64,000 bases of DNA from Casuarina equisetifolia (lineage: Eukaryota; Streptophyta; Magnoliopsida; Fagales; Casuarinaceae), in contig CM052357.1 in assembly GCA_028551475.1 (NCBI GenBank), positions 27,239,745 to 27,303,744 of the forward strand, written 5' to 3'. Shown here piece after piece: positions 12,601-24,862 of the stretch. The notes beneath the pieces were generated by a model. That model saw only the letters and a list, made by a program, of their open reading frames with translations, was not told the DNA's origin and did no database searches. Position 1 is the first letter of the stretch. Every line of letters begins with the position of its first letter. The position numbers were made by a program, and so were the translations under genes.

Positions 12601-15600
12601 TCAGGGCGCGCAAGTACATTAGCAGCTACTGATGCTGCAACCCCGACTTTGAGGAGAATAGAAAGAGCAGCTATAGCTGCTGCTACTCCTATTACTTACC
12701 ATTCCAGGTAATTATTAATGTCTTCCGTAGTGATTGCTGAAACTCATCATCCACCTTTTTCTGCTAACTTATTTCTCTTTTCACCTTATGACTCTTCTTG
12801 TGCTCCCAGGGAGCTCCTACTTCTAATTCACGAACACTTACAGGCATGTGGTTTGGGTGCAACTGCTACTACATTGTTAAAAGAGGCTCAGTTGACCCCT
12901 TTGCCATCCTTGGCAGCTCCGTCATCTCTTGCACACCAAACCTCCACACAAGAAGCCCCCTCTATACAACTTCAGTGGCCCTCTTGTCGAGCCCCTTGTG
13001 GATTTCTCACCGGAAAGTCTAAACTTACCGCACGGGATGAGGATACAAGCTTGACATGTGAGTCAGCTGTATCTTCTTCTAAGAAAAAATCACTGGTTTT
13101 CTCACCTAGTTTTGGTTCACAGTCCAGAAGTCAGTTGCAATTCAATGATTCTCAATCCGCAGCTGTCAGGAAAGTCTTCTGTAATTCAAAACAATCTTCT
13201 GCCCCTGCAACTGTTTCAGAAACATTGTCAGAGTCCTCGATGAAACCTAATTCTGATGCAGAGTCCCAATGTAAGACTCCAATCATATTGCCAATGAAGC
13301 GAAAATTGTTGGAGTTAAGGGACATTGGACAGGTCTCTTCCTCTGGAAAGCGACTTCACACAAGTGAGCAAGGAGTTCGGTCACCAGTTTGTCCAACACC
13401 CAATACTGTTCGGAAAAGCAATCTACTAACCGATTCCACTGGACTTTCTACACCAAGTTCTAATCTAAGAGATCAGCACTGGCGATCAACACCTGCTGGT
13501 TGCTTGGCAGATTATATGGAGGACAACCAACATGGTAACATCCATATGGGTCAGTTGACACCATCCTCGCAACTTGGGGTTCTAAATGATCCTCAGCCCA
13601 GCAGCACAGAGCGTTTAACTCTAGATTCTCTTGTTGTTCAATATCTGAAGCACCAGCATCGCCAATGCCCTGCCCCTATAACTACTCTCCCTCCACTCTC
13701 TCTGTTACACCCACATGTTTGTCCTGAACCTAAGAGAAGCCTTGATGCCCCATCAAATGTGACGAACCGACTTGGTACACGGGAGTTCAAAAGTATGTAT
13801 GGCGGGGTACATGGAAATCGCAGGGATCGCCAGTTTGTTTACAGCAGATTCAGACCATGGAGAACTTGTCGAGATGATACTGGTGCGCTGTTGACATGCA
13901 TCAACTTTCTTGGAGACTCCTCCCGTATTGCAGTTGGCAGCCACACTGGAGAGCTCAAAATTTTTGACTCCAACAGCAATAGTGTGCTGGAAAGCTGCTC
14001 AAGCCACCAGTTTCCTTTGACATTTGTTGAGTCATATCTTTCTGGGGATACACAGCTGGTGCTTTCTTCAAGCTCCCAGGACGTAAGGTTGTGGGATGCA
14101 GCGTCAATCTCAGCTGGGCCCATGCAGCCTTTTGAAGGGTGTAAGGCTGCAAGGTTCAGCAATTCTGGGAACGTTTTTGCAGCCCTGCCCTCGGAGCCAG
14201 CACGTCGAGAAATTCTGTTGTACAATATCCAGACCTACCAGGTGGAAACAACACTGTCAGACACATCTGCCAATTCTGCAGGTCGGGGGCATAGTTATTC
14301 GCTCATACATTTCAGCCCCTCAGACACTATGCTGCTGTGGAATGGAGTCTTGTGGGACCGTCGGGTTTCTGGCCCTGTTCATCGTTTTGATCAATTTACA
14401 GATTACGGAGGGGGTGGCTTTCATCCAGCTGGGAATGAGGTATGCAGAACCCAGCCACAACAATAGTTGTCATGATTTCTCTATTATGGTTATCATTTTT
14501 TTTGGTAATCTTTTGCCGCTTTACCTGAGTACCATTTTCTTCAGTTCCTTAAAAATCCCCAAGAATGATAAAAGACTAATATCATCGAGAAAAGGTTAAT
14601 GATCAAGTGATTTATTGCTATCATTTTCTCTTTGGATAGTGGGGTTTTAAGCACCTGAATTTTAGGAGTTGCTTTTTCTGTGTCACTTATGATGGTGTTT
14701 GTTCAGATATTTGAGGTTTTGTAGATGGGATTTCGGACAGAATGAGTAAAGGGATGGAGAATAATTTATCACATAAATTCTTTGATGGGTTTTTCTCATG
14801 TCTTGAAGTTAATACCTCAATCAACTTTTTATTTATCTTTTGATAACATGTCTTGAAGTTAATACTTCAATCAACTTTTTAAAAGAACTTGCTAATGTTG
14901 AAAACTGGACTTCATCTTCTCTACATGCCAGTTTGAATTTTCAAACTTTCTGCTTACCAGTTCATAGTTCCCAACCCTCCTACTCGTTCTTTTTGTGATT
15001 CATTTTATTATTGACTTTTCGACAGGTAATTATAAACTCAGAGGTTTGGGATCTCCGGAAGTTCAGGCTTCTCCGAAGTGTACCTTCATTGGATCAAACA
15101 GTGATAACATTCAATGCACGTGGGGATGTAATATATGCAATCCTTAGGAGAAATCTTGAGGATGTAACATCAGCAGTGAACACACGGCGGGTCAAGCACC
15201 CCCTCTTTTCTGCTTTCCGCACAGTCGATGCAGTTAACTATTCTGACATTGCCACTATTCCAGTTGACCGATGTGTCCTTGACTTTGCAACAGAACCTAC
15301 AGATTCCTTTGTAGGTTTGATTACAATGGATGACCAAGAAGAGATGTTCTCGTCTGCTAGGGTTTATGAAATTGGTCGCAGAAGGCCGACTGATGATGAC
15401 TCTGATCCTGATGATGCTGAGAGTGAGGAGGAAGAAGAGGAGGATGATGATGGTGACGTAGACCCTATATTGGGCCCGGATCTTGATGGGGATGGTGAAA
15501 GTGATCCAGATGATCTGAGCAACGATGATGATGATGATAGTGTTAGTGAGCTTGATGATGATGATGATGGAGATTTTATTATGGACGGAGGAGGTGGAAT

Positions 15601-15706
15601 GCTAGAAATTGTTACCGAGGGTGATGAAGATGATGATAGTCAATTGGTTGAATCTTTTAGTAGTGACGAAGATGATGATCTTATTGATTACGGTTTTGGC
15701 TATTAA
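6634..15706 (+). CDS. DCAF1: DCAF1 (VprBP homologue), substrate receptor of CUL4-DDB1 E3 ubiquitin ligase
   Basis: Fourteen exons join in frame to about 1968 residues: 6634-6863, 7381-7459, 7641-7757, 7849-8012, 8119-8971, 9063-9160, 9284-9758, 9873-10475, 10557-10739, 10851-11414, 12265-12375, 12589-12707, 12810-14439 and 15026-15706. Arabidopsis DCAF1 is about 1880 residues. The N-terminal half is armadillo-like helical sequence around an Arg/Asp/Ser-rich insert (exon 5). A LisH motif starts near residue 1199 (RELLLLIHEHLQ). WD40 repeats follow, with two WDxR boxes that dock DDB1: WDRR at about 1714-1717 and WDLR at about 1750-1753. The tail from about 1860 is almost pure Asp/Glu, as in the family. 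The protein is expected to be nuclear and to present substrates to CUL4. It is convergent with the AspRS gene, 1.24 kb away. All splice sites used are GT-AG, and I see no lesion. Confidence 0.95.
14797..14882 (+). repeat. 50-bp direct duplication in DCAF1 intron 13
   Basis: The phrase catgtcttgaagttaatac, continuing into tcaatcaacttttta, occurs at about 14797 and again 50 bases later with one C/T difference. It is intronic and does not touch the splice sites. Confidence 0.8.
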
Positions 15707-16944
15707 ATGTTACCTAAGGTCCAAAATGGTTTAAATAGTGAAGATTATGTAATTATTATTAATGATTTTTTCCCCTTAGCTGTCCATTTTCATTTAACTT
15801 TTCTTACTGGAGAGGTAAAAGAGAAAGAAAGAGCATTCCAATCCAGTACATTTCCCATTTTTGTTCATCCTCTTCATTTAGTGTATCCATAATTCAAGTT
15901 CTTCTCTCTGCGTGGAGCTAACCTGAACCAAGATCAAGCAGTTCTCGATGCTTGTAATATTTCAGGTGGATATGATGTGTCGACTGCTAGAGTATATGTT
16001 TGATACTCGACGGGAAGAGGGTATTAATGGCAAAAGGAAGTTTTAGATATTGTTACGGGCCTAATGAGATTGAAAGGCCCAACCCAGTTACCACAAGGAG
16101 GCTGATAGCATTTGTTTTATATGGGATAGGAGTGAGAAAATTTTAGAATTTACAAAGAATTTAGTTATTCCATCTAAAAATTAACCTTCCTGGGTTGAAA
16201 GGGCATATAGTAAGAACTTCTATAATTCCTACCTACTTTAGGCTAATGACGACCCAGTTATACAGACACTGGCAGATATAGGGAGGCTCTTCGTTCAGGA
16301 TCTGATAGACCATTATTTTATTACGGCCATTTTCTTTCCCTCTTGAGCATCGTCTCAGGCTTGGTAACCCATAACATAATTGAAACAATCTTCCAGCATT
16401 GATGATCGAAGATCTTTGTTCCCTGGGTTGTTTGGCCTAGTGCCTCCAAATTCCTTGAATAATAATTTATGACACTTCTTGTTGCCTAGTCATCGGTCAT
16501 GCTTTGGAACCTTTTGATCACACAATTTAGCATATATTTATTTGTGGGTAATAAGAAACTTAAGTCGCTTAGAATAAACAATTTGCACAAATGAAGTTAA
16601 TTATTTGTTTTTCTTCCGTTACTCCTTTCTCCGGGTACGGTCCCTAGAATGATGGTGCAAAAAGGCTGACAGAATTCTCACCTAACAAGATCTCCTTGGG
16701 TCACAAGGAGCAGTTTCTCATACCAAAAAACTTGATCTTTATGTAGTGCAGGACATTTAACTAAGGTGGCAAATAAAAAATGGAAAGAACAGTACCAACA
16801 AATGTGTAAATTGGCCATTGCTTCAAATGCTCCAGAAGCACCCATATGATATATTTCCCTCCTTTGTCATTAACTGTATTTACTCCATAGTACTAAACAT
16901 GCAATATTTTAAGAAAGACCCCACGCCTCCGCTTGAAGATACCA
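15707..16944. other. Convergent intergenic region (DCAF1 3' end / AspRS 3' end)
   Basis: It holds the 3' flanks of two genes facing each other. From about 16430 rightwards it resembles 39780-39999, the flank of the second AspRS copy. The shared phrase cacacaatttag/aacat lies at about 16520 and 39865. A minus-strand AATAAA (tttatt) near 16537 could be the AspRS polyadenylation signal. No coding sequence is evident. Confidence 0.6.
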
Positions 16945-19900
16945 TCACGGAGCAAGCCTATTTGGGTCACGAGGGAAAAGAGATGCCATCCGGATGTTTT
17001 TCAAACCACAGAAAAGCATCGTTACACGCTCCAGCCCTACTCCAAAACCACCGTGTGGAGGTGCACCATATCTGCAATAACCGACAATAGATATTTCAGG
17101 TATGAACAGAGAAACTTTTTGTTCCCAAAATATTAGGCAGCAATTCCCCTTGCACACCTATGAAGAAAAAGATGAATTAATAAATACACAGGACGCAAAC
17201 ATTTCAGGGCACAAGCTTTTTCCAGGGAAATACTTTTTACACCCTGCACCAAATCAATTGCACAGTTCAAGTGATAACCAGTAGCTTAAGAGTTGTTCTC
17301 TCTTCTCTTCTGATTGGTCGAATAATGCTAGCCGTACATGGATGAACAGCCTCAGAGATTTCTGAGAGTTACGTGTTCACTAAATATAGCCGTGATGCAT
17401 TTAATGTAATGTCATAGCAAAATCAGATCCAGAAACCATACAGGAGATGGATAAGGTTCTCAGAAAGACTACCAGGAACTTCAACAATTAGAAAACGAAT
17501 AACATAACAAGTATGAGATCTAGATCCATTCCACCCGGAGCATTTACACAAAAATTGATTTGGTTCAATTTCGCAGTTCTATTAAAGAGAATTACTCTTC
17601 AAAGTTCTCTTTTCACACACCACATCTTTTGGTGTAACATCATTTCAAAAGAGAATAGACGCTTATACTTGACCAGATTTACTTCTCACTATAGCCAAAA
17701 ATCACTGATTTAACAGGAATTTACAATACTACACTGATTTTGTAAACACTTGCCTAGGGGGAATGGCATAACCTACGGAAAGAAGGCTGGTTTGATTTGC
17801 ATAAACAAAAAGGAAACTGGAAGGCATTGACCAAAACAAAAATTATGGAAAATCAAAGTACAAATAACCAAAAATTACCTGAAAGAATCAATATATGTTG
17901 ATATTGTGTTGACATCAATTCCACAGGCCTGTGCACGTTCGGCCAAGAACTCCGGTACATGTATACGCTGAGCTCCAGAAATTATCTCCTCGCCTAAGTT
18001 GGAAAAGAAATACTATAAGAACAATTAACAAAGAGAATAATAACCAAGGTATTTCAATAAAATACACACAGAAGCACATTGTTTGATTTTCCAAACAGAA
18101 CATCCACGAGCATTAAGGGCATAAGCACATATTGAGACACCGATTGACCTTGAAAACAGAATATCATTTAGCAATGAAATGCAACAGACTCTACCTCCCA
18201 ATGCTGGGTGGCTCATAGGAATGCAGGACAGAGGAACCGACAAACAGATCAAACTTCAAACAGGTGATCAGTTTACAATGAAAAATAGCAACAGACTACC
18301 TCCTAATCCTATACTCCCTCTGGTTGGGACTAAAGCTGTAAATGTAATTGCAGAAGGGTCTCTAAGTCAGATTTCATGTCCATACCCTTTTCAACACGGA
18401 TACCTCATGTTAATCATACATCACAACATATAGTAGATTCATATTATCGAAGAGGCATCCAAAAATATTATAGACCACCGGAGTGAGAACGGACAACCAC
18501 ACACTACACAAAGACAACAAAGAGATGAGACGTTATGAACACTCCAAGAGATATTTATTCAGAATCTGAGCCCAGGATTGACATCTACACTGAAACATAA
18601 GCACAACCTTCTGTGAGATATCTGCTTTACAAGAATTGTCATGTCTTCATACCTAGATCCTATTTGTACCCATATCCATTCCCAACATCAAGGCCATACA
18701 AATGAAATAGTATGTGGTTGTATCGTTAATAGGCAATAAGGCAGCAAAAGAATGGAAATGCATGCGCAACAACAATATTATTGGCAGAAGTTAATAATTT
18801 ACCACGAATGAAGACATCAAACGAGTTACTGTAATTTGGATTATCATAGCAAGGCATTGTATAGAATGGCCTAACAGCCAAAGGGTAGCGATAAAGAATG
18901 TAGAACTCAGTGCCATACCTACAATCAGAAACGAAATCTGCATTAGCTACGTTTTTCAAATCACCAACAATGGACTCTACATAAGTATGAAAGAAAAGGA
19001 AAAAAAAAAAAAATAGCAGGCAGGCTAGAAGATCAAGAGAGTAAGTTACTTCTCTAAAACAAGCTGTCCCAACTTTCTTTCTGTCTCAGTATTTAGGTCT
19101 CCAAGGGGATCAACTTCTACACCAGCATCCTGTATAAATAAGTCAAAATTTAGGCTTGCCATTTTTTCATTTATCATTAAAAAAATAATAAAATTTAAGA
19201 CAAAAGTAAACTAAGTAGCAAATCACTAATTAATCTTACCAAGCATAAACATGAGAACTGAATAACACGATAATACTTAAAGCCCAAAAGAATGAAAGAA
19301 TACAAAGCATACAAAAAAATAAGGAATAGGAGGCAACTAAATATAAGCGATGAAGAAGTCCTCCATTTGTTACTCCTCAAGTGATAAAAGTGTGATTTTG
19401 GGGTGAAAGCCAGTTCTTTTTTCACCCTTCTTTTGTTCAAAACATAGGGTTTAGGGTTTGAACACGAGACTCTACCAGTCCTATTAAGGTCCTGTGTTGT
19501 TTGAGAAATTATTAATTGTGTAATAAGATGTGGTAGGATAAAGTGATGTAGAAAAGAATTCAATGAATACAAGAGCATTAAGGTATAATTTTGTAATCAC
19601 AACATCCAAACCATAAGAACAATAATAAATGCAGGTCGCATTTCCCCTTCTCTCTACAACCCTTGACATCATGTGCGTGAACATTCAGACACATGCACAT
19701 CAAACTCCATTTATTACTTCTTTTCGTTAGTAGTTCAGGTCATGCCTGCTTTCATTCTCTTATTTTTTTTTTCTACATATTCAGAGGGGACTGCAACAGC
19801 ATAGAAGCATTATCATTACCTTAAGCATTTGGATTCCTTCTTCAAATGTGAGCCTTAGGGTTTGTCGCAAGTACTGCACAAGAAAACATGAACAAGAAGA

Positions 19901-22900
19901 TTAAAGATAAAGATTAGAGCCAAGAGAGATCAAATGGAGCTAATTGTAAAATACTCCCAAGTGTTTATACTACATAAACATACAAAAATATTTTCATACG
20001 CTTCTTCAATGACAAAGAATCACCTTCAAAGGCTCAAACGGGTATTGCCTACCCACAGCTTCAAGTTCTCTTGCAGAATTCTTGTTTAAAGTGTCAAACA
20101 TCGTGACAAATAAACAGTCCACAATATCCATGACCTGGACAAGCAAGCACAATGCCACAGCCAATTATAGACCATCACTAAATATAGATGCTGTTTAGAA
20201 GTCAAACTCAAAAAATGTGATTATACCTCGAAGTAGTGTTTCTTAATTTCCATTTCAACGTCAAGACCTGTAAACTCACATAAATGCCTGTGAGTGTAGG
20301 AGGCCTCTGCCCTGAATACAGGACCAACAGCAAAAACACCTCTAAAATCACCACAAATTGCCATTTGCTTGTGAAGCTGAGGTGATTGAGCCAGGCATGC
20401 AGGCTGTCCAAAGTAGCCCATTTTAAAGACAGCAGCACCACCCTCACTTGTGCCAGCATTTAAACATGACGCATGCATTCCAACAAAGCCTTTAGATTTC
20501 AAGAATTGTCTAAATATCTGCAAAGTAATTTAACTATTAAGCCCAAGCATGTTCATCTTATGAATGTTGATAACGACAACAAACTCCAACTACAGAAATT
20601 TCATGGAAGGGGGGAGATGGGGAAGACACATAAAGGAGCCTCTCTTCAGCACACATCGAAGTTGAACACACCAAACACTCCATAAGCTCATTCATAAAAG
20701 TAAAATGCTTAACTGGTTTCCTAATACTTAGAATCTTGAAAATTAAATATATACATTTAAAAAATATAAAGATATTCATACAGAATAGGTGAATATAATT
20801 TGTTTATCTTCGCATGTGTCCAATAAAAGAATGAGCTATAGAAATGTAAGCATGAAAACGTTATAACCACTTAACTCAATAAAGAAATAGTGTTCCTTTA
20901 TGAATTCCCATAAAGAACTTAAGTTCTTACAAGAAAACCAATTATAAGTTACTGAGCAAATTACTGTTAAGGCCATATAACATTCTAGGCAAAACCACAA
21001 AAAGAGAAGGGAAAAAAAAAAGAAAAAAAGCTAAAAGTGCATCATAATTAAAATGTTGATTATATGTTTCCCAAACCTACCCTCAATTTCTATTGAAGGA
21101 AGTGTGGAAGGAAATTAAAACAAAATTACAGTCCTTCCATTCACAAACAAACCAATCCTCTCATGGCTCCCCCTCATTCTTCTTTTTATGTCCAGCCAAA
21201 GATAAAACTCCCTCTCACACGATGGAAAACAATCTCATGTAGTTTTATTTGGGAGGGCAGTTAGTAATTTAGCATATTATAACTTGCTCAAAATTTTTCT
21301 CATCCCCTTTATAGACATCCTTGATCCTACTATATATCATGCATGGCACAATAAAGAAACATGTTGTGCAACAATATGACAAGGAATACATAAACAATTG
21401 ATGAGGAAAAATAGAAAAAAATTATTTGAAAGTTAGGTACTTGCATCTTCAACTTCAGATTGAATGCGAAAAATTCCTTGATTAGCAGGTGTTCGCAAGT
21501 CAAGAACTCTGTAGTTCAAACGAGTATCTTGGTTAACCCGAACAAGCTGTTCTCCAGCCTGCACCAATCATATCATCCAACTATTATATACATGAACATG
21601 GACAAAGAGATCATGAACTAGTTGAAGTGATTATTAAAGAGAGAGAACAGGATTCTTATTGGATTTACCTGTAACGCTTTTTCAATATCAGCTTCACTAC
21701 GAGCAGCATCTTCAATATTGATGGGTAAGGTAGGCATGGCCTTGTTGACACAGTATAATTTTTGCACTTGAACTTCAACCTTTATGAATATAAACAATGT
21801 CATGCATATTAAAAAAGAAAAAATCCTCAAGTAAAATTCCCAACTTCGTGGAATAAGAAAGAGAAAACAGAGAACAGAATCAATCACAATAAAGAAAGTA
21901 GATGAATAGTTTGAATCCTTCAGAAGCTAGCCTAAATGGCAACTCTAATCAACCTTGCTCACAAATAAGCTGCCTACCATTGTCCATTACTCAACACATA
22001 AAATCAGCAAACCAACACAATCCAGTAAAGTTTTTCCAATCCACCCAACATCCGCTCACTGCTGCTCCTCAACTCAGTTTGCTATTTTCCACAATGGTTT
22101 CATTTGACATTTTTTTATCATATTGATGCTCATCTTCCGCACATGCATATATTACAATATTTTCTATTCAGTTGACAAGAAAATACAGAATAGCTTCTAC
22201 GTACAAATTTTCCAAGATAATTCATTCAATTTGATTCATAATGAATAACCAAAGAATTTTGAAATGGTATTCACCAAACTCTATGGCTCTCCTGGAGATA
22301 CGCCAATCCACACCACAGATTTGATTTAACTTCCAATAGATACTCCTAAAGCCCTCCTAGATATACTGCCATCCATACCAATGGTTTGATTAGTCCCTAC
22401 ATACACCCTTAAAGCCCTTTCAGTGAGAAAAGGATCCTCATTATCTCCCCCTTACTCCTGACCAATTTATTTGTCTTACAACGACAGCACCAAATATTGC
22501 TCGGCATCACATTTTACAATAATAACAGATATTGTTACGGAACAAATGAAGTAATATTTATACATACTAACCTGCTGAGTGGCTCCTTTTATGGAAACAG
22601 TGGGGACGGAGACTACCCCTTCGATGTCGACGATCGACTCCCGGCTCAGCCCAGCAACGTACTTCACCATCTGGCGGCTCACAACGTCAGGCTGAGCCGT
22701 GACGACGCACTGGACGGTGAAGCCCCTCTCTCTGACAACGACGAAGGCCATGTTCTTCCCGACCGCACGGATCGTCTGCGCACGACCGCGCACGAGCACG
22801 TGGGAGTCCCTGAGCGCCTCGGTCAGAGCGCCGACCTCTGTCCAGGCCCGGATGTCAACGACATCCTTGGACTGGAGTTCCGAGAGCGGGACGTCACCGT

Positions 22901-23120
22901 AGTTTGCGGCAAGCGGATCATCCTCAACTGACAGCGACTGCGCAGAGGAGGCCAGCGCAGCCTCCTGACGGCGCCGCAGCTTCTCTTGCTTGGCGGCTTC
23001 CTTCTTTGCCGCTTTCTTGCTCTGAGATTGAGACGATTCCTCTTCTTCGGCTTTTTGGCTTTGATTGGCCGGCGGCGGCTCGGCCGCGGAAGAGGGGGTT
23101 TGAGATTCTTCTGCGGACAT
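16945..23120 (-). CDS. Aspartyl-tRNA synthetase, cytosolic (copy 1)
   Basis: It charges tRNA-Asp with aspartate. Ten exons read in frame from 23120 to give 555 residues (Arabidopsis IBI1 about 558): 22572-23120, 21669-21779, 21445-21558, 20227-20517, 20024-20134, 19820-19873, 19050-19129, 18803-18918, 17879-17993 and 16945-17071. The order is a Lys/Ala-rich N-terminal helix (residues 25-60), an OB-fold anticodon-binding domain, then the class II core. Seen in the core are the Q-S-P-Q-L-H-K-Q-M block, motif 2 FRAE (326-329) followed by [16 protein letters not shown], motif 3 GVGLER (524-529) and the usual end [12 protein letters not shown]. Odd points: the motif 1 proline of HTPKL is Ser275 (HASCL), Asp/Asn after FRAE is Ala330, and intron 3 begins with GC. 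The flipping-loop Glu283 is kept. In Arabidopsis this enzyme is also the receptor for beta-aminobutyric acid. Confidence 0.93.
20518..21444 (-). other. GC-AG intron (AspRS copy 1, intron 3)
   Basis: Exon 3 must end in phase 0 to join exon 4. The only donor that does so is GAT|GCAAGT, the classic consensus of GC-AG introns. The acceptor is TTTGCAG. The GT one base further on would put exon 4 into a stop (AAT ATT TAG). Copy 2 has the same arrangement (CTG|GCAAGT, ending at 44310). Confidence 0.85.
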
Positions 23121-24190
23121 TGTCTAAAAACTCGAAAGATCACAAGGTCGTTCCTCTGACGGAATGCGATGGCGTAGACAGGAAATGTAGGGTTTACGCT
23201 CAAAATTTATACAGAGAGAGAGAGAGAGAGAGTGAAAGTTGGTAATTACAAAACGGTTCGTGGTTCCATCACAAATGCCACATTATCATTGCAATTTTCT
23301 AATCTTAATTTACTCTTATTATATTATTTCCTACCCAAACCTCGTGCTCTTTTTGAACTGTTGGTTTAATTTGATAAATATTTATAGAAACTGAAAATTG
23401 AAAAAGATTATAACTTTTTATAAATAGTTGTATCAAATTCCGTGAAACATATAAAAGTAGCATTAACCAAGTAAACGTTTTAATTAATTTCAAATGGGGC
23501 CTTCGTTTATGTGTTTTGCCACTTTGCAAAACCGCGGCAGGAACCGGATTTGAATAATAAATTCGAACGCGTCAATTGCCGAAAAAGCTTTTAAATAAAT
23601 AGGCAAAGTTCCGTGTCCATGACTCTTGCATGCGTTAAAGTTGAGATGAAGTTTTGATGTAGGTAAAGAATAATATTACCAACAGTGAAGAAAACATAAT
23701 CTTATACGTATATGTTTTTTGTGATGTAACCAGCTAAAAAGTATAAAATTACTTGTTATCATGATAGGTTCAATTATGTTGTATATTATCAATCACCAAG
23801 ACCCCATAAGTATGGTATTTTAAGTCTTTATAAACTCGTAACAATTTTTTTAAAAAATTATGATTATATAATTTTTTAAAAAAATTATGATTATATAATT
23901 TTTTTATACTTATTTGAGATATAAATGTTATATTCAGTTTATTGATATTAATAAAATTTGGCATAATATCATCCTTATTTAATAATAAATAAATAAAAAC
24001 TCGTAACAAATTAAGTGTCGAGAAGAAGAAGCACAAAAGGAAGAAAGCAAGTGAAGAATCGGAGAATAAGAGGAAAGCAAGGCACCAAAGGATAAAAGGA
24101 TAGCCTTTGTGTCAACAAGGGAGAGGAGCGCATCAATTAAAGAAGGAAAAAGGGAATAGAAGAAAGAGAGAGGCAAAAGCCAAATGAAAA
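23121..24190. other. AspRS copy 1 upstream region
   Basis: A TC-rich tract (minus strand, about 23213-23232) lies in the likely 5' leader, about 100 bases before the ATG. The block at about 23528-23660 (gcaggaaccggatttga and following) is homologous to 46684-46830 upstream of copy 2. From 23770 to 24190 the sequence is AT-rich, then purine-rich, with no recognised gene. Confidence 0.55.
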
Positions 24191-24390
24191 TTTCCGATAT
24201 CATAGCTGCTGGAAGAGAGGACAACCATGACGGCTTTCAAGATCGCGGGGTTGGAAATAAAGATATCTATGATCTGATAAAGAGAGTTGTTAAAGCTGCC
24301 GAGGCTGAAGCTCAGGCAGCGTTGCACCCGTAGAAGCTGTCAAAGCAGCTGGTGTTTCTTGAAGTTGGCACCATGGCTCTCTGTGATGTG
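24191..24390 (+). pseudogene. DCAF1 gene fragment (end of exon 5 plus intron start)
   Basis: This 200-bp stretch aligns with 8765-8990 of the intact DCAF1 gene. Shared words include ggttggaaataaagatatct (8827 has ggttggagataaagatatct), gctgccgaggctgaagct and gtagaagctgtcaaagcagctggtg. It has a 2-base loss after caggcagc and a deletion of roughly 35 bases. It runs on into the first intron bases (ggcaccatggctctct versus ggcatcatagctctat). Because intron sequence is included it is a DNA-level copy. It lies in the position expected for DCAF1 in a duplicated DCAF1-AspRS unit. Confidence 0.9.
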
Positions 24391-24450
24391 TCAACACTGA
24401 TTTACGGAGAGTATAGGCATTTGACACTCGTACTTGACTGGAAAAGAATC

Positions 24451-24862
24451 TGTTACGTGCAGGCCATCTAGTGTTAGAAAGACTTTTGGGTTACTAACTT
24501 TTGCTAGAAATAGGATTTGACATAGGCTTTTGCTTGTATTCGCATGACTTGACTTAAATATGATTGCAGTAGGAAATGGGGGTAGTAGGTGTTGCGTTTG
24601 TAACTAGGTAATGAGTTAGGAAAACATCCCATATGTTAGAGGTCAAGGATGTTTTTATAAGAGCCTACCATGTAAAGAGAAAGCAGCTTTTGAAATCTAA
24701 AGAACCCGGTGTGTTTTCCCTTATGAAAACAGAGTTCTAGCACCCCTCTAATGATGATACTCAAGGCTCCATTTTATCCAAATTATCTTAATCCACCGCA
24801 AATGAGTGAAAATATGTTCCAAAGAGTGCTAGTTATGTGTCCTAACCTTTGTGCACGTAACA
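24451..24862 (+). repeat. Outer element 5' LTR (412 bp) followed by PBS
   Basis: Begins TGTTACGTGCAGG and ends GTGCACGTAACA. Bases 24863-24876 (aaggtatcagagcc) resemble the initiator-tRNA primer-binding site. Confidence 0.85.

Noticed and set aside
22497-22931. Long plus-strand frame opposite AspRS exon 1, and its counterpart at 44848-45270
   Set aside because: It is the antisense shadow of a GC-rich coding exon. Both copies show it only because the exon is duplicated.
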